From assembly GCA_041393495.1 (NCBI GenBank), contig JAWKKA010000013.1, forward strand, positions 1-64,000: a DNA stretch of 64,000 nt, read 5' to 3'. Below the pieces are notes generated by a model. The model was given only the letters and a program-made list of their open reading frames with translations, made no database searches and was not told where the DNA came from. Position 1 is the first letter of the stretch, and the number at the start of each line of letters is the position of its first letter. A program made the translations under genes and the position numbers. The DNA comes from RHKX01 sp041393495. Its GTDB lineage: Bacteria > Actinomycetota > Thermoleophilia > Solirubrobacterales > 70-9. Positions 36,201 to 43,904 of this stretch are shown here, piece by piece.

Positions 36201-36914
36201 ATGCTGCCCGCCGTCGAGAAGCTCGCCACCGTCGTCGTCTGTGAGGACGATCCGATCACCCGGGAGATCCTCTGCCAGAACCTCGAGGCGGACCGCTTCG
36301 AGCCGCTCGCCGCCGCCACCGCCGAGGAGGCGCTGCGGTTCTGTCGCTACGGGACGCCGGACGTCCTGCTGATCGACATCGCGCTGCCCGACGCCTCCGG
36401 CCTCGACGTGATCCGCGAGATCCGCAGCGCGACGGGACCGGCGTCCCCGTTCGACCCGGACCTGGCGATCATCGCCCTCAGCGGCCGCGGCGGCGACGCC
36501 GACCGCGTCCGCGGCCTCCGCGCCGGCGCCGACGACTACCTGGTCAAGCCGTGCTTTCTCGAGGAGCTTCAGGTGCGGATCGAGAAGCTGCTCGATCGCC
36601 GTGCCGGCGAGCGGCACGGGCCGACCCGAATCGGCCTGCTCACGATCGACCCGGCGACGCGCGAGGTTCGGGTCGGCGACCGCGAGGTCGAGCTCGCCAA
36701 CAAGGAGTTCGAGCTGTTACGGATGCTCGCGACCGAGCCGACCCGGGTCTTCACCAAAGACGAGCTGCTTCGCGACGTCTGGGGCTACGAGACGGCCGGG
36801 CGGACGCGGACGCTCGACTCGCACGCGAGCCGTCTGCGGCGCAAGCTCGACCCGGATCGCGGTGCATACGTGGTCAATTGCTGGGGGGTCGGCTATCGGC
36901 TCGTGGCGGGCTGA
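36201..36914 (+). CDS. OmpR/PhoB-type response regulator
   Basis: A 237-residue two-component regulator. The receiver domain has VVVCEDDP, phosphoacceptor Asp59 in DVLLIDIALPD and Lys116 in DDYLVKPC. The winged-helix domain follows at about residues 135-237 (ELANKEFELLRML, VFTKDELLRDVWGY, LDSHASRLRRKLD, VVNCWGVGYRLV). ATG 36201 is preferred. A short insert SATGPASPFDPD in the receiver is unusual. It precedes a small kinase and the Tad genes and probably controls them. Confidence 0.93.
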   Translation: MLPAVEKLATVVVCEDDPITREILCQNLEADRFEPLAAATAEEALRFCRYGTPDVLLIDIALPDASGLDVIREIRSATGPASPFDPDLAIIALSGRGGDADRVRGLRAGADDYLVKPCFLEELQVRIEKLLDRRAGERHGPTRIGLLTIDPATREVRVGDREVELANKEFELLRMLATEPTRVFTKDELLRDVWGYETAGRTRTLDSHASRLRRKLDPDRGAYVVNCWGVGYRLVAG

Positions 36915-36918
36915 AGCG

Positions 36919-37587
36919 ATGCTGGCGGGCATCTTGATCCTGGTCGCGCTCCTGGCCCTCGTTGCGGCCGGGCGGGGGATCGCCGACGCGCGGAGGGCGC
37001 GGCGACTGAACCGGGCGATGCACGAGTTGCGGCGGCCGCTGCAGGCGGTCGCACTCGCGCTCGAGTCGGCATCGCCCGACCTCGCCGGCGCCGCGGCGTG
37101 TCTCGAGCAGGCGCGCAGGGCACTGCAGGAGCTCGACTCGATCGTCAACGGCGGCCGCGAGCCGCGGGCCGTGCGCCGGGTTCCGGTCGGCGAGGTGCTC
37201 GACTCGCTCGCGCGGCGCTGGCACTTCGCCGACGTCGAGGTCGAGCCGGAGCGCGGGTGCGGCTCGGTCGAGATCGAGGTCGACGCGACGCGGCTGGCGG
37301 CGGCGCTCGACAACCTCGTCGGCAACGCGCTGCGACACGGCAGCGGGGTCGTCCGGGTCCGGGCGACGGCCGCCGGCGGCAACGCCCGCTTCGAAGTCCG
37401 CGACGACGGCCCGGGCCCGGTGCGAGCGGGCCGGGCGCGGGATCGACGGCACGGTCACGGCCTCCGCGTCGTCGCCGATGTCGCCGCGAGCCATGGCGGC
37501 GTCGTCGCTCCCGCGTCCGCGGCTTCCGGGGGAGGGACGCTGGCGGCGATCTCGCTGCCGGTATCCGGCGGGGCGCTCGGGGCATGA
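36919..37587 (+). CDS. Small membrane histidine kinase
   Basis: A 222-residue kinase with one N-terminal membrane helix (MLAGILILVALLALVAAGRG) and no extracellular sensor. The H box is His35 in AMHELRRPLQAV, and the ATP domain keeps N box LDNLVGNALRHG, G1 VRDDGPGPV and G2 HGHGLRVVADV. The short length compares with 350 or more in most kinases. The gene lies 4 bp after the regulator and overlaps cpaB (ATGA). Confidence 0.85.
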   Translation: MLAGILILVALLALVAAGRGIADARRARRLNRAMHELRRPLQAVALALESASPDLAGAAACLEQARRALQELDSIVNGGREPRAVRRVPVGEVLDSLARRWHFADVEVEPERGCGSVEIEVDATRLAAALDNLVGNALRHGSGVVRVRATAAGGNARFEVRDDGPGPVRAGRARDRRHGHGLRVVADVAASHGGVVAPASAASGGGTLAAISLPVSGGALGA

Positions 37588-38237
37588 GCCGGCGTGGCCG
37601 CGCGATCCTCTTCGCGGTCCTTGCCGGCGGCTGCGGGATCGCCTCCGCCGGCATCGCCTCCTCCTACCGGGAGCGCGTCGACGAGCAACTTGGCGTCACC
37701 CGGTCCGTCGTCACGCTGAGCCATCCGCTCGGACGCGGGACCGAGCTCACCGGGCACCGGGCCCTCGGGGCCCTCGAGGTGCGGGAGATCCCGGTCCGGT
37801 TCCTGCCGCCCGATGCGATCCGATCGCCGGCGGAGGTCGCCGGCCGGCGGCTCGCCGTCACGGTGCCGGCGGGCTCCTACCTGCTCGGCTCGCACCTGCG
37901 AACCGGCGCGCCCCGCGATCGCGCTCCCCGCCTCGACGGCGATCTCCACCCGGTCGAAGTGACCGTGAGCGGCGCCGGCGCGCTCGCGTCGTCGGGACCG
38001 GGGACCCGGGTCGACGTCGTCGTCGCCGGTGAGCCCATCGCCGGCGGCAGGGCGCGGGTGCGCGTCGCCGCGCGCGGGGTCAGGCTGCTCGCGATCGCGC
38101 CGGCTTTGCCGGCGGCGGCGACGGCGGCGGGGTCCGATGGCTGGAGCGCGACGCTGGCCCTGACCAGAGCGCAGGCGCTCGAGCTGATCGAAGCCGAGAA
38201 CTTCGCCCGCGAGATCAGGCTGATCCCGGCGGGATGA
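37584..38237 (+). CDS. cpaB: CpaB-like pilus assembly protein (SAF domain)
   Basis: A 217-residue protein with an N-terminal membrane helix (RAILFAVLAGGCGIASAGIAS), then the CpaB/RcpC SAF domain: VVTLSHPLGRGTELTGHRALGALEVREIPVRFLPPDAI, AEVAGRRLAVTVPAGSYLLGSHL, and a second domain (EVTVSGAGALASSGPGTRVDVVV). CpaB is an envelope component of the Tad pilus. It overlaps cpaF (ATGA). Confidence 0.85.
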   Translation: MSRRGRAILFAVLAGGCGIASAGIASSYRERVDEQLGVTRSVVTLSHPLGRGTELTGHRALGALEVREIPVRFLPPDAIRSPAEVAGRRLAVTVPAGSYLLGSHLRTGAPRDRAPRLDGDLHPVEVTVSGAGALASSGPGTRVDVVVAGEPIAGGRARVRVAARGVRLLAIAPALPAAATAAGSDGWSATLALTRAQALELIEAENFAREIRLIPAG

Positions 38238-39376
38238 GCGGCCCGGTCGATCACGTCGGTCGGCTCGCGGCCGAGCTTCAGGATCGTCTCATCGAGCAGC
38301 GTCGGGCGCTCGCCGTGGCCGGCGCCGAGCGCATGCCCGACCTGCGGGCGGCGATCGCGGCGCTGGTCGCCGACGATGCCGCGCTGCTGTCGGAGGCCGG
38401 GCGGGATCGGGTCGCCGAGCGGCTGCTCCGCGAGACGGTCGGGCTCGGTCCGCTCGAGGAGCTGCTCCGCGATCCACTCGTCGAGGAGGTGCTCGTCAAC
38501 GGGCACGAGGAGGTCTGGATCGAGCGCGGAGGAGAGTTGTCCCGCGCGGAGGTCGGCTTCGAGGACGAGGAGGGCCTGCGGGACGTGATCGAGCGGGTCC
38601 TCGGTCCGATCGGCAGGCGCGTCGACGAGCTCAGCCCGATGGCGGACGGGCGGCTGCCCGACGGCTCGCGCGTGAACGTGATCATCCCGCCGCTCGCCGT
38701 CGACGGGCCGGCGGTCTCGATCCGCCGTTTCGCCGGGATCCGCCCCGAGCCCGCCGAGTTGGTCGCCCGCGGGACGTTCGACGAGGAGCTGCGGATGCTG
38801 CTCGCCGGGGCGGTGCGCGATCGCCGCAACCTGATCGTCAGCGGCGGCACCGGCTCGGGGAAGACGACGGTCCTGAACGCGCTCTCCTCGTTCATCGCCG
38901 CCGGCGAGCGGGTGATCACGATCGAGGACGCTGCCGAGCTCAGGCTTGCCCAGCCCCACGTCGTTCGCCTCGAGAGCCGGCCGGCGGGAATCGAAGGCAC
39001 GGGCGAGGTCACGATCCGCGACCTCGTCCGCAATGCGCTGCGGATGCGACCCGACCGGATCGTGATCGGCGAGGTTCGCGGCGCCGAGGCGATGGACCTG
39101 TTGGTCGCGCTCAACACCGGACACCGCGGAGCGCTCTCGACGGTCCACGCCAACGGTCCCGCGGACGCGCTGCGCCGACTCGAGACGCTGGCGATGATGG
39201 CCGGCCTCGGGGTCCCCCACGAGGTCGTCAGCGAGCAGCTCGCGAACGCGATCGAGCTCGTCCTCCACCTCGAGCGGGACGGCTCCGAGCGGCGGGCGGT
39301 CGAGCTCTGCGAGGTGACGCGGGTGGCCGGCACGCCGGCCGTTCGCGCGATCTGGGAGCGGAGGGGAGGCCGGTGA
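38234..39376 (+). CDS. cpaF: Tad/CpaF-type secretion ATPase
   Basis: A 380-residue type II/IV secretion ATPase. It has the CpaF N-terminal region (LGPLEELLRDPLVEEVLVNG), Walker A SGGTGSGKTT, the Asp box TIEDAAELRL, Walker B RIVIGEVRG and the His box TGHRGALSTVHANGP. It is the motor for Flp/Tad pilus assembly. It overlaps tadB (GTGA). Predicted cytoplasmic hexamer. Confidence 0.95.
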   Translation: MSGPVDHVGRLAAELQDRLIEQRRALAVAGAERMPDLRAAIAALVADDAALLSEAGRDRVAERLLRETVGLGPLEELLRDPLVEEVLVNGHEEVWIERGGELSRAEVGFEDEEGLRDVIERVLGPIGRRVDELSPMADGRLPDGSRVNVIIPPLAVDGPAVSIRRFAGIRPEPAELVARGTFDEELRMLLAGAVRDRRNLIVSGGTGSGKTTVLNALSSFIAAGERVITIEDAAELRLAQPHVVRLESRPAGIEGTGEVTIRDLVRNALRMRPDRIVIGEVRGAEAMDLLVALNTGHRGALSTVHANGPADALRRLETLAMMAGLGVPHEVVSEQLANAIELVLHLERDGSERRAVELCEVTRVAGTPAVRAIWERRGGR

Positions 39377-40221
39377 GCGCCGCAGCGCCCGTCCTCCTCG
39401 CCGCCGCCGGCGGCGCCGCGATCGCGGTCGCGCTGGGCGAATGGCTGGTCGCGCTGCCGGCGGTCCGGCGCTGGCTCGGAGCCTCGCTCGCGACACTGAC
39501 CCTGGCCGGGCGCGAGAACCGGGCGCCGACCGAGCGCGAGCGTCGCCGGCTCGGGTCGCTCGCCGGGGCGGCGCTCGGCGGCTTCGCGGTCCTGATCACC
39601 GGCTCGCCCGCGCTCGCCGGGATCGCGGCGGCCGGTCCCGCCGCGGCGGGCTGGGCGGTCGCGCGCCGGCGGTGCCGCTACCGGCTCGCTGTCGAGGCCG
39701 ACATCCCCGCGATCGCAGCCGCGATCGCCGATTCGGTCGCGGCCGGAGGCTCGCTGCGGGTCGCGCTCCCGGCGGCGGCGGCCGGTCTCGACGGCCCGAG
39801 CGCGGTCGAGCTGGCACGGGTCTGCGCCGACCTCGACCTCGGCATCTCGCCGCAGCGGGCGCTCGCAGCGCTCGGCGAGCGCGTCAGCTCCGAGCGGGTC
39901 GAGGCGCTGACGGCGGCCGTCCTCTCCCAGCAGCGCGCCGGCGGCGATCTGGCCGGGCTCCTGCGTCGCCACGGCAGCGCGGCGGCTCAACGCGAGCGGG
40001 CCGAGCGCGAAGCCCGCTCGGCGACGGCGCAGGCGCGGATGACGGGTGGGATGGTCGTCGCGATGCCGCTCTTGATGGCGCTCCTCGTCGAGCTCGTCGC
40101 GCCCGGCTTCGTCGGCGGCATGCTCGCCGAGCCGGCGGCGGTCGTCCTGCTCGCCGCCGCCGGGGCGCTGCAGGTGGTCGGGTTCCTCGCGATCCGCAAG
40201 CTCGGCGAGGTGCGACGTTGA
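39373..40221 (+). CDS. tadB: TadB-like membrane protein
   Basis: A 282-residue inner membrane protein of the GspF/TadB family. Hydrophobic helices at the N-terminus (VLLAAAGGAAIAVALGEWLV), near residue 70 and at the C-terminus (MVVAMPLLMALLVELVAPGF) flank the T2SSF core, with ADIPAIAAAIADSVAAGGSL, LDLGISPQRALAALGERV and VLSQQRAGGDLAGLL. GTG start. Its stop overlaps the TTG of tadC. Confidence 0.9.
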   Translation: MSAAAPVLLAAAGGAAIAVALGEWLVALPAVRRWLGASLATLTLAGRENRAPTERERRRLGSLAGAALGGFAVLITGSPALAGIAAAGPAAAGWAVARRRCRYRLAVEADIPAIAAAIADSVAAGGSLRVALPAAAAGLDGPSAVELARVCADLDLGISPQRALAALGERVSSERVEALTAAVLSQQRAGGDLAGLLRRHGSAAAQRERAEREARSATAQARMTGGMVVAMPLLMALLVELVAPGFVGGMLAEPAAVVLLAAAGALQVVGFLAIRKLGEVRR

Positions 40222-41039
40222 GCCTGCTCGCCCTCGTTGCCGCGCTGCTCGCCATCGCCGCGGCCCGCGAGGTGGTCGGGGCGGGAGGCGAGGCGGCTGC
40301 TGCGCGGCTGCGCCGACGGCTCCGGCTGCGGCAGCGGTCCGCCGGGCGAAGCGGGCTGCTCGCGGCACGCGAGCGCCGCCTGCGGGCAGCGGCGCTGTCG
40401 GAGCGCCTGTCCGCGGCCGAGCTCCTCGCGCTCGAGGTTGGCGCTGCCGCTCTCGCCGTTCCGTTCGGGCTGCTCGCCGCCCCGGCGGCGCCGGGGCGGC
40501 TCGGGCCGCTCGTGCTCGCCGGTGTTCCCGCCGCAGCATTCGCTGTCCCGGGCCTGCTCGTCGAGGCGACCGGCCGGCGCCGGCGGCGCCGGCTCGAGGC
40601 GGCGCTGCCCGACGCGCTCGACCTGATGGCGACCGGCGCCGCCGGCGGCCGCGGCATCGGCGCGCTGCTCGTCGAGGCGATGCGGATCAGCTCCGGCCCG
40701 CTCCGCGAGGAGCTCGCCGGCGTCGTCGCGGCGATCGAGTGCGGCCACTCGCGGGGACGCTCGCTGCGGGCACTGGCGGCGCGGTCACGGGGCACGACCC
40801 TCGCCGCGCTCGCGGGCGCGCTGGAGCGGGCGCGCCGGCACGGCTCGCCGCTGTCGCGCACGCTCCACGAGCAGGCGAGCTCGCTGCGGGCCGACCAGCG
40901 CCGCGAGGTGACCGAGCGGGCGGCCCGGGCCGCTCCGAAGATGCAGCTTGCGGTCGCGCTGCTGCTCGTCCCGTCGGTGCTCCTGCTCGTCGCCGCGGCG
41001 ATCGTCGCCAACGCCGGGTCGTTGCTCCCCGGCTTCTAG
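40218..41039 (+). CDS. tadC: TadC-like membrane protein
   Basis: A 273-residue second GspF-fold membrane protein. Hydrophobic segments occur at the N-terminus (LSLLALVAALLAIAAA), near residues 75-110, and at the C-terminus (LAVALLLVPSVLLLVAAAIV). The conserved T2SSF core reads ALPDALDLMATGAAGGRGI, SSGPLREELAGVVAAIECG and LEQ-like HEQASSLRADQRREVTERAARAAPKM. Start is TTG (TTGA overlap). No pilin gene follows. Confidence 0.88.
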   Translation: MSLLALVAALLAIAAAREVVGAGGEAAAARLRRRLRLRQRSAGRSGLLAARERRLRAAALSERLSAAELLALEVGAAALAVPFGLLAAPAAPGRLGPLVLAGVPAAAFAVPGLLVEATGRRRRRRLEAALPDALDLMATGAAGGRGIGALLVEAMRISSGPLREELAGVVAAIECGHSRGRSLRALAARSRGTTLAALAGALERARRHGSPLSRTLHEQASSLRADQRREVTERAARAAPKMQLAVALLLVPSVLLLVAAAIVANAGSLLPGF

Positions 41040-41089
41040 ATGATCGATTCCACCCCCCACGCACGCGCGGATTCGGGATCGACCATCTA
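41037..41089. terminator. Bidirectional inverted repeat after tadC
   Basis: TAGATGATCGATTCC (41037-41051) pairs with GGGATCGACCATCTA (41075-41089): 14 of 15 positions pair, including one G:U, with one mismatch. It begins at the tadC stop codon and lies between convergent genes. Each side lacks a long T run, but the fold fits a shared terminator. Confidence 0.6.
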
Positions 41090-41105
41090 CCAGCGGGCGG
41101 GCCCG

Positions 41106-42032
41106 TTACTCCGCCGCCTCGGCGGCGAGGCGGCGGGCGACCTCGCCGGCGGCCGCGCAGAGGCGGTCGAGCTCGGCGGCGTTGTCGCAGTGGCCCTTGA
41201 CGCTGACGCAGAGGCTGCCGGCCGAGAGCTCGAAGGCGAAGTGCTCGGGGGGGCGTTCGGTCAACCAGACGATGAAGCTGGGGGAGAAGAGCTGTTTGAC
41301 CCAGTTGGTGTCATCGGCGGCGCCGTAGAAGATCTCGTAGCGCTTGTCGAGCGCCTCGCTCTCGAGCTCGAGGCGCTGCATGCGGCGGAAGAGGTCCTCG
41401 GCGGAGTCCATGAACCGAAACCCCTCGCGGCGCTGGCAGTAGACGTCGGCCACCTTCGCCGCGGCGCTCGGGATGTCGTGAAGGACGACGGTGAAGCGGT
41501 AGTAGTCGGTGTCCTCGTTACCCTCGCTGTCGGTCGTCTCGACCTCGTAGGTGTAGAGGCCGAGCGCCCCGGGGGCGCCGCCCGGGAGGGTCCCGTTCAT
41601 CACCTGCTCGGCGTAACGGCGGTCACCCTTGCGGAGCAGCGGCGTTGACGGGGGCAGCGTCGTCCGACCCGGCGCGCGGTTGAGGCCGCGGGCCGACGCG
41701 TAGGCGGAGAAGAAGTCCTCACGGGCCCGGCCGGACGCGATCACGTAGGCGATCAGGAAGACGAGCAGCGCGCCGAGCGCGGCGGCGCCGAGGCCGACGA
41801 GCGCCCCCGCGGCCATCGTCCCGCCGACGAAGCAGGCGATCACCAGCACCGAGCCGAGGCTGAGCGTCACCGGACTGCGGACCAGCGTGCCGAGATGGGC
41901 GCCACGGGTGTCGTCGGCGTCGAGCGGCGCCGGGGCGACCGGCGGGGGGTCGCCGCTGCCGTCCGCGATCACCCCGGCCGGCGCGGCGCCGGGAGGCGGG
42001 ACCGACGCGGGATGCTCGGGCGGCTCGCTCAC
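41106..42032 (-). CDS. Membrane protein, possibly DUF3137-like
   Basis: A 308-residue protein: Pro-rich N-terminus, two membrane helices at about residues 55-100 (VTLSLGSVLVIACFVGGTMAA, ALGALLVFLIAYVIA) and a long soluble C-terminal part. The end (LDKRYEIFYGAADDTNWVKQ, SPSFIVWLTERPPEHFAFEL, SVKGHCDNAAELDRLCA) has the general look of DUF3137 proteins, but this match is weak. Start GTG 42032. Function unknown. It is divergent from mraZ. Confidence 0.55.
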   Translation of the reverse strand: MSEPPEHPASVPPPGAAPAGVIADGSGDPPPVAPAPLDADDTRGAHLGTLVRSPVTLSLGSVLVIACFVGGTMAAGALVGLGAAALGALLVFLIAYVIASGRAREDFFSAYASARGLNRAPGRTTLPPSTPLLRKGDRRYAEQVMNGTLPGGAPGALGLYTYEVETTDSEGNEDTDYYRFTVVLHDIPSAAAKVADVYCQRREGFRFMDSAEDLFRRMQRLELESEALDKRYEIFYGAADDTNWVKQLFSPSFIVWLTERPPEHFAFELSAGSLCVSVKGHCDNAAELDRLCAAAGEVARRLAAEAAE

Positions 42033-42319
42033 GGGTTCGAGGCTATCCCCGGGCGCGGCGCGAACGCGCAGCCGGCGAACGCGAATCAGGCGCTCCGGGG
42101 TCGATCCGGCCCGGGATTCCGGCCACGACCGCCCCAGCGGTTCGGCGGTCGGCGCATGCGGGTCTCCCGCCCGCTGCAACGGAGCGTGCATCGCTGCGAG
42201 CCGTTCCCGGGTCGGGATGGCTGGGTGAAAACCGTTTGCGCAAGCCGTTTGCGGGGTGATCGGGTGGCGGGTAGCAAGTCCGTCCGACGGTACCTGTGCA
42301 ATGCCCGACCAGTGAAGTG

Positions 42320-42348
42320 TTGCGAAGTGGGGCGTTGTGGGTTACCGT
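42320..42348 (+). promoter_or_regulatory. mraZ promoter
   Basis: A -35 TTGCGA (42320-42325), 17-bp spacer and -10 TACCGT (42343-42348). The spacer and -10 coincide with the TGGGN operator repeats. Transcription would start near 42355 and give a leader of about 125 nt before mraZ. Confidence 0.55.
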
Positions 42349-42352
42349 GGCG
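42328..42352 (+). promoter_or_regulatory. MraZ operator repeats
   Basis: Three direct repeats at exactly 10-bp spacing: TGGGG (42328-42332), TGGGT (42338-42342) and TGGCG (42348-42352). This matches the known MraZ binding pattern of TGGGN repeats separated by 5 bp. It lies over the mraZ promoter, so autoregulation of the division cluster is expected. Confidence 0.7.
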
Positions 42353-42379
42353 CCCGTTGTGAACCACAAGTCGAAGGAA

Positions 42380-42420
42380 GGCCGGGGAGGCGAGGTTCCT
42401 CCCACCTCACCTCTCCGGCC
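42380..42420 (+). promoter_or_regulatory. Hairpin in the mraZ leader
   Basis: A 16-bp stem (GGCCGGGGAGGCGAGG at 42380-42395 with CCTCACCTCTCCGGCC at 42405-42420) with one mismatch and one G:U, and a 9-nt loop. It lies between the promoter and mraZ, so it could act as an attenuator, or protect the 5' end. Confidence 0.6.
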
Positions 42421-42481
42421 CGACTTCACCCGGCGCTCGCATCCTCGGACTTTCGACTCCAACCGCCATCTCCCTTGACGC

Positions 42482-42940
42482 ATGACCTTTCGCGGCCTCC
42501 ACGAGCACTCGCTCGACTCCAAGGACCGGATCACGGTCCCGGCCCAGTATCGCGGCGCGCTGTCGGAGGGGATCGTCCTGATCCAGGGGGTCGAGCCCTG
42601 CGTCGAGATCTGGCCGGCGCGGGCTGCCGAGGAGATGGAGCGGCGGACGCTCTCGGCCCTGAACCCGATGAGCCGCGACGCGCGCCGGATCCAGCGCCGC
42701 TTCTTTGCCCACTCCGAGTCGGCGGAGCTCGACTCGGCCGGCCGCGTCCGGCTGAGCCGCCAGCTGATCGGGCATGCCGGGCTCGAGGGCCGCTGCGTCG
42801 TCTCGGGGATGGGCACGCGGCTCGAGATCTGGTCGCCGGACGAGTGGTTCGCCGAGGACGAGGAGAACGAGCAGCGGACGCCGGAGCTGACCGAGGGCCT
42901 CGCCGCCACCGGGCGACCGCCCGCCCCGGAGGGCGCGTAG
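42482..42940 (+). CDS. mraZ: Transcriptional regulator MraZ
   Basis: A 152-residue regulator of the division and wall cluster, with the double SpoVT-AbrB-type fold. Visible patterns: FRGLHEHSLDSKDRITVPAQYRGAL, and the second repeat SAELDSAGRVRLSRQLIGHAGL. It binds TGGGN repeats; these are found 130 bp upstream. A C-terminal extension after about residue 130 is Glu/Pro-rich (EDEENEQRTPELTEG). First gene of the cluster. Confidence 0.95.
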   Translation: MTFRGLHEHSLDSKDRITVPAQYRGALSEGIVLIQGVEPCVEIWPARAAEEMERRTLSALNPMSRDARRIQRRFFAHSESAELDSAGRVRLSRQLIGHAGLEGRCVVSGMGTRLEIWSPDEWFAEDEENEQRTPELTEGLAATGRPPAPEGA

Positions 42941-42944
42941 TGCG

Positions 42945-43904
42945 ATGGTGACGCTGACCTACATGCCGACCGACCACGTCCCAGTCCTTGCCGCAGAGGT
43001 GATCCGCGAGACCGATCCCCGACCCGGGGAGACGGTCGTCGACTGCACGTTCGGCGGCGGCGGCCACGCACGGCTGCTCGCCGAGCGGCTCGGCTCGGCG
43101 GGCACCCTGATCGGCATCGATCGCGATCCGGCGGCGGCCGAGCGCTTCGAGCAGGTCGCGCACGAGGCGACATGCGAGATGCGGTTCGTCCGCGGCGACT
43201 TCGCGACCGCGCTCGCCGAGCTCGCCCGCGATGGCATCAGGCCCGACGTCGTCCTCTTCGACTTCGGCGTCTCCTCGATGCAGATCGACGCCTGGGAGCG
43301 CGGCTTCTCCTACTCCTTCGATGCGCCACTCGACATGCGGATGGATCCCGATGCCGAGATCTCGGCACGGACCGTCGTCAACGAGTGGCCCGAGAGCCGG
43401 ATCGCCGAGGCGCTGCGCAACTACGCCGACGAGCGCCATGCCCGCTCGATCGCCCGTCGGATCGTCGAGCGGCGGCCGCTCGAGACCACGGCCGAGCTCG
43501 TCGAGGCGGTCCGCGCGGGACTGCCGCCAGCGGCCCGCTTCGGTCGCGGCAACCCCGCCAAGCGGACCTTCCAGGCGATCCGGATCGCTGTCAACGACGA
43601 GCTCGCGGCGATCGACGCGGCGCTGCCGGAGGCGTGGGAGATGCTCGCGGCCGGCGGGCGGCTCGCGGCGATCTCGTTCCACTCGCTCGAGGACCGGCGC
43701 GTCAAGCGGTTTCTCGCCGACCGCGCCCGCGGATGCGTCTGCCCGCCCGAGCTCCCGGTCTGCCGCTGCGGGCTCGAGCCGGAGGCGAGGCTGATCACGC
43801 GCGGCGGCATCGCCCCGAGCGCCGGGGAGGTGGCGGACAATCCGCGCTCGGCGTCGGCGCACCTGCGCGTCGCGGTGAAGCTCGACGGAGGTGGGGAGGG
43901 CTGA
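42945..43904 (+). CDS. rsmH: 16S rRNA m4C1402 methyltransferase
   Basis: Methylates N4 of C1402 in 16S rRNA. The 319-residue product has the SAM-binding loop VVDCTFGGGGHARLLAE, LIGIDRDP, FDFGVSSMQIDAWERGFSYSFD (canonical DLGVSS has Leu) and the C-terminal NPAKRTFQAIRIAVNDEL and ISFHSLEDRRVKRF. ATG 42945 or 42963 (MPTDHVPVL) could be the start. Its stop overlaps the next gene (TGATG). Confidence 0.95.
   Translation: MVTLTYMPTDHVPVLAAEVIRETDPRPGETVVDCTFGGGGHARLLAERLGSAGTLIGIDRDPAAAERFEQVAHEATCEMRFVRGDFATALAELARDGIRPDVVLFDFGVSSMQIDAWERGFSYSFDAPLDMRMDPDAEISARTVVNEWPESRIAEALRNYADERHARSIARRIVERRPLETTAELVEAVRAGLPPAARFGRGNPAKRTFQAIRIAVNDELAAIDAALPEAWEMLAAGGRLAAISFHSLEDRRVKRFLADRARGCVCPPELPVCRCGLEPEARLITRGGIAPSAGEVADNPRSASAHLRVAVKLDGGGEG

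Larger units (their letters stand above)
42033..42481. other. 450-bp divergent region upstream of mraZ
   Basis: No gene is supported here; a 60-codon frame at 42296-42478 has no family character. The region holds the mraZ promoter and operator repeats (42320-42352), a hairpin in the leader (42380-42420), two CCGTTTGCG direct repeats near 42228-42255 and a second weak promoter-like pair (TTGCGG at 42249-42254, 17 bp, TAGCAA at 42272-42277). Confidence 0.6.

Noticed and set aside
42296..42478. 60-codon frame upstream of mraZ
   Set aside because: Covers the mraZ promoter, operator and hairpin; no conserved sequence, so not called a gene.
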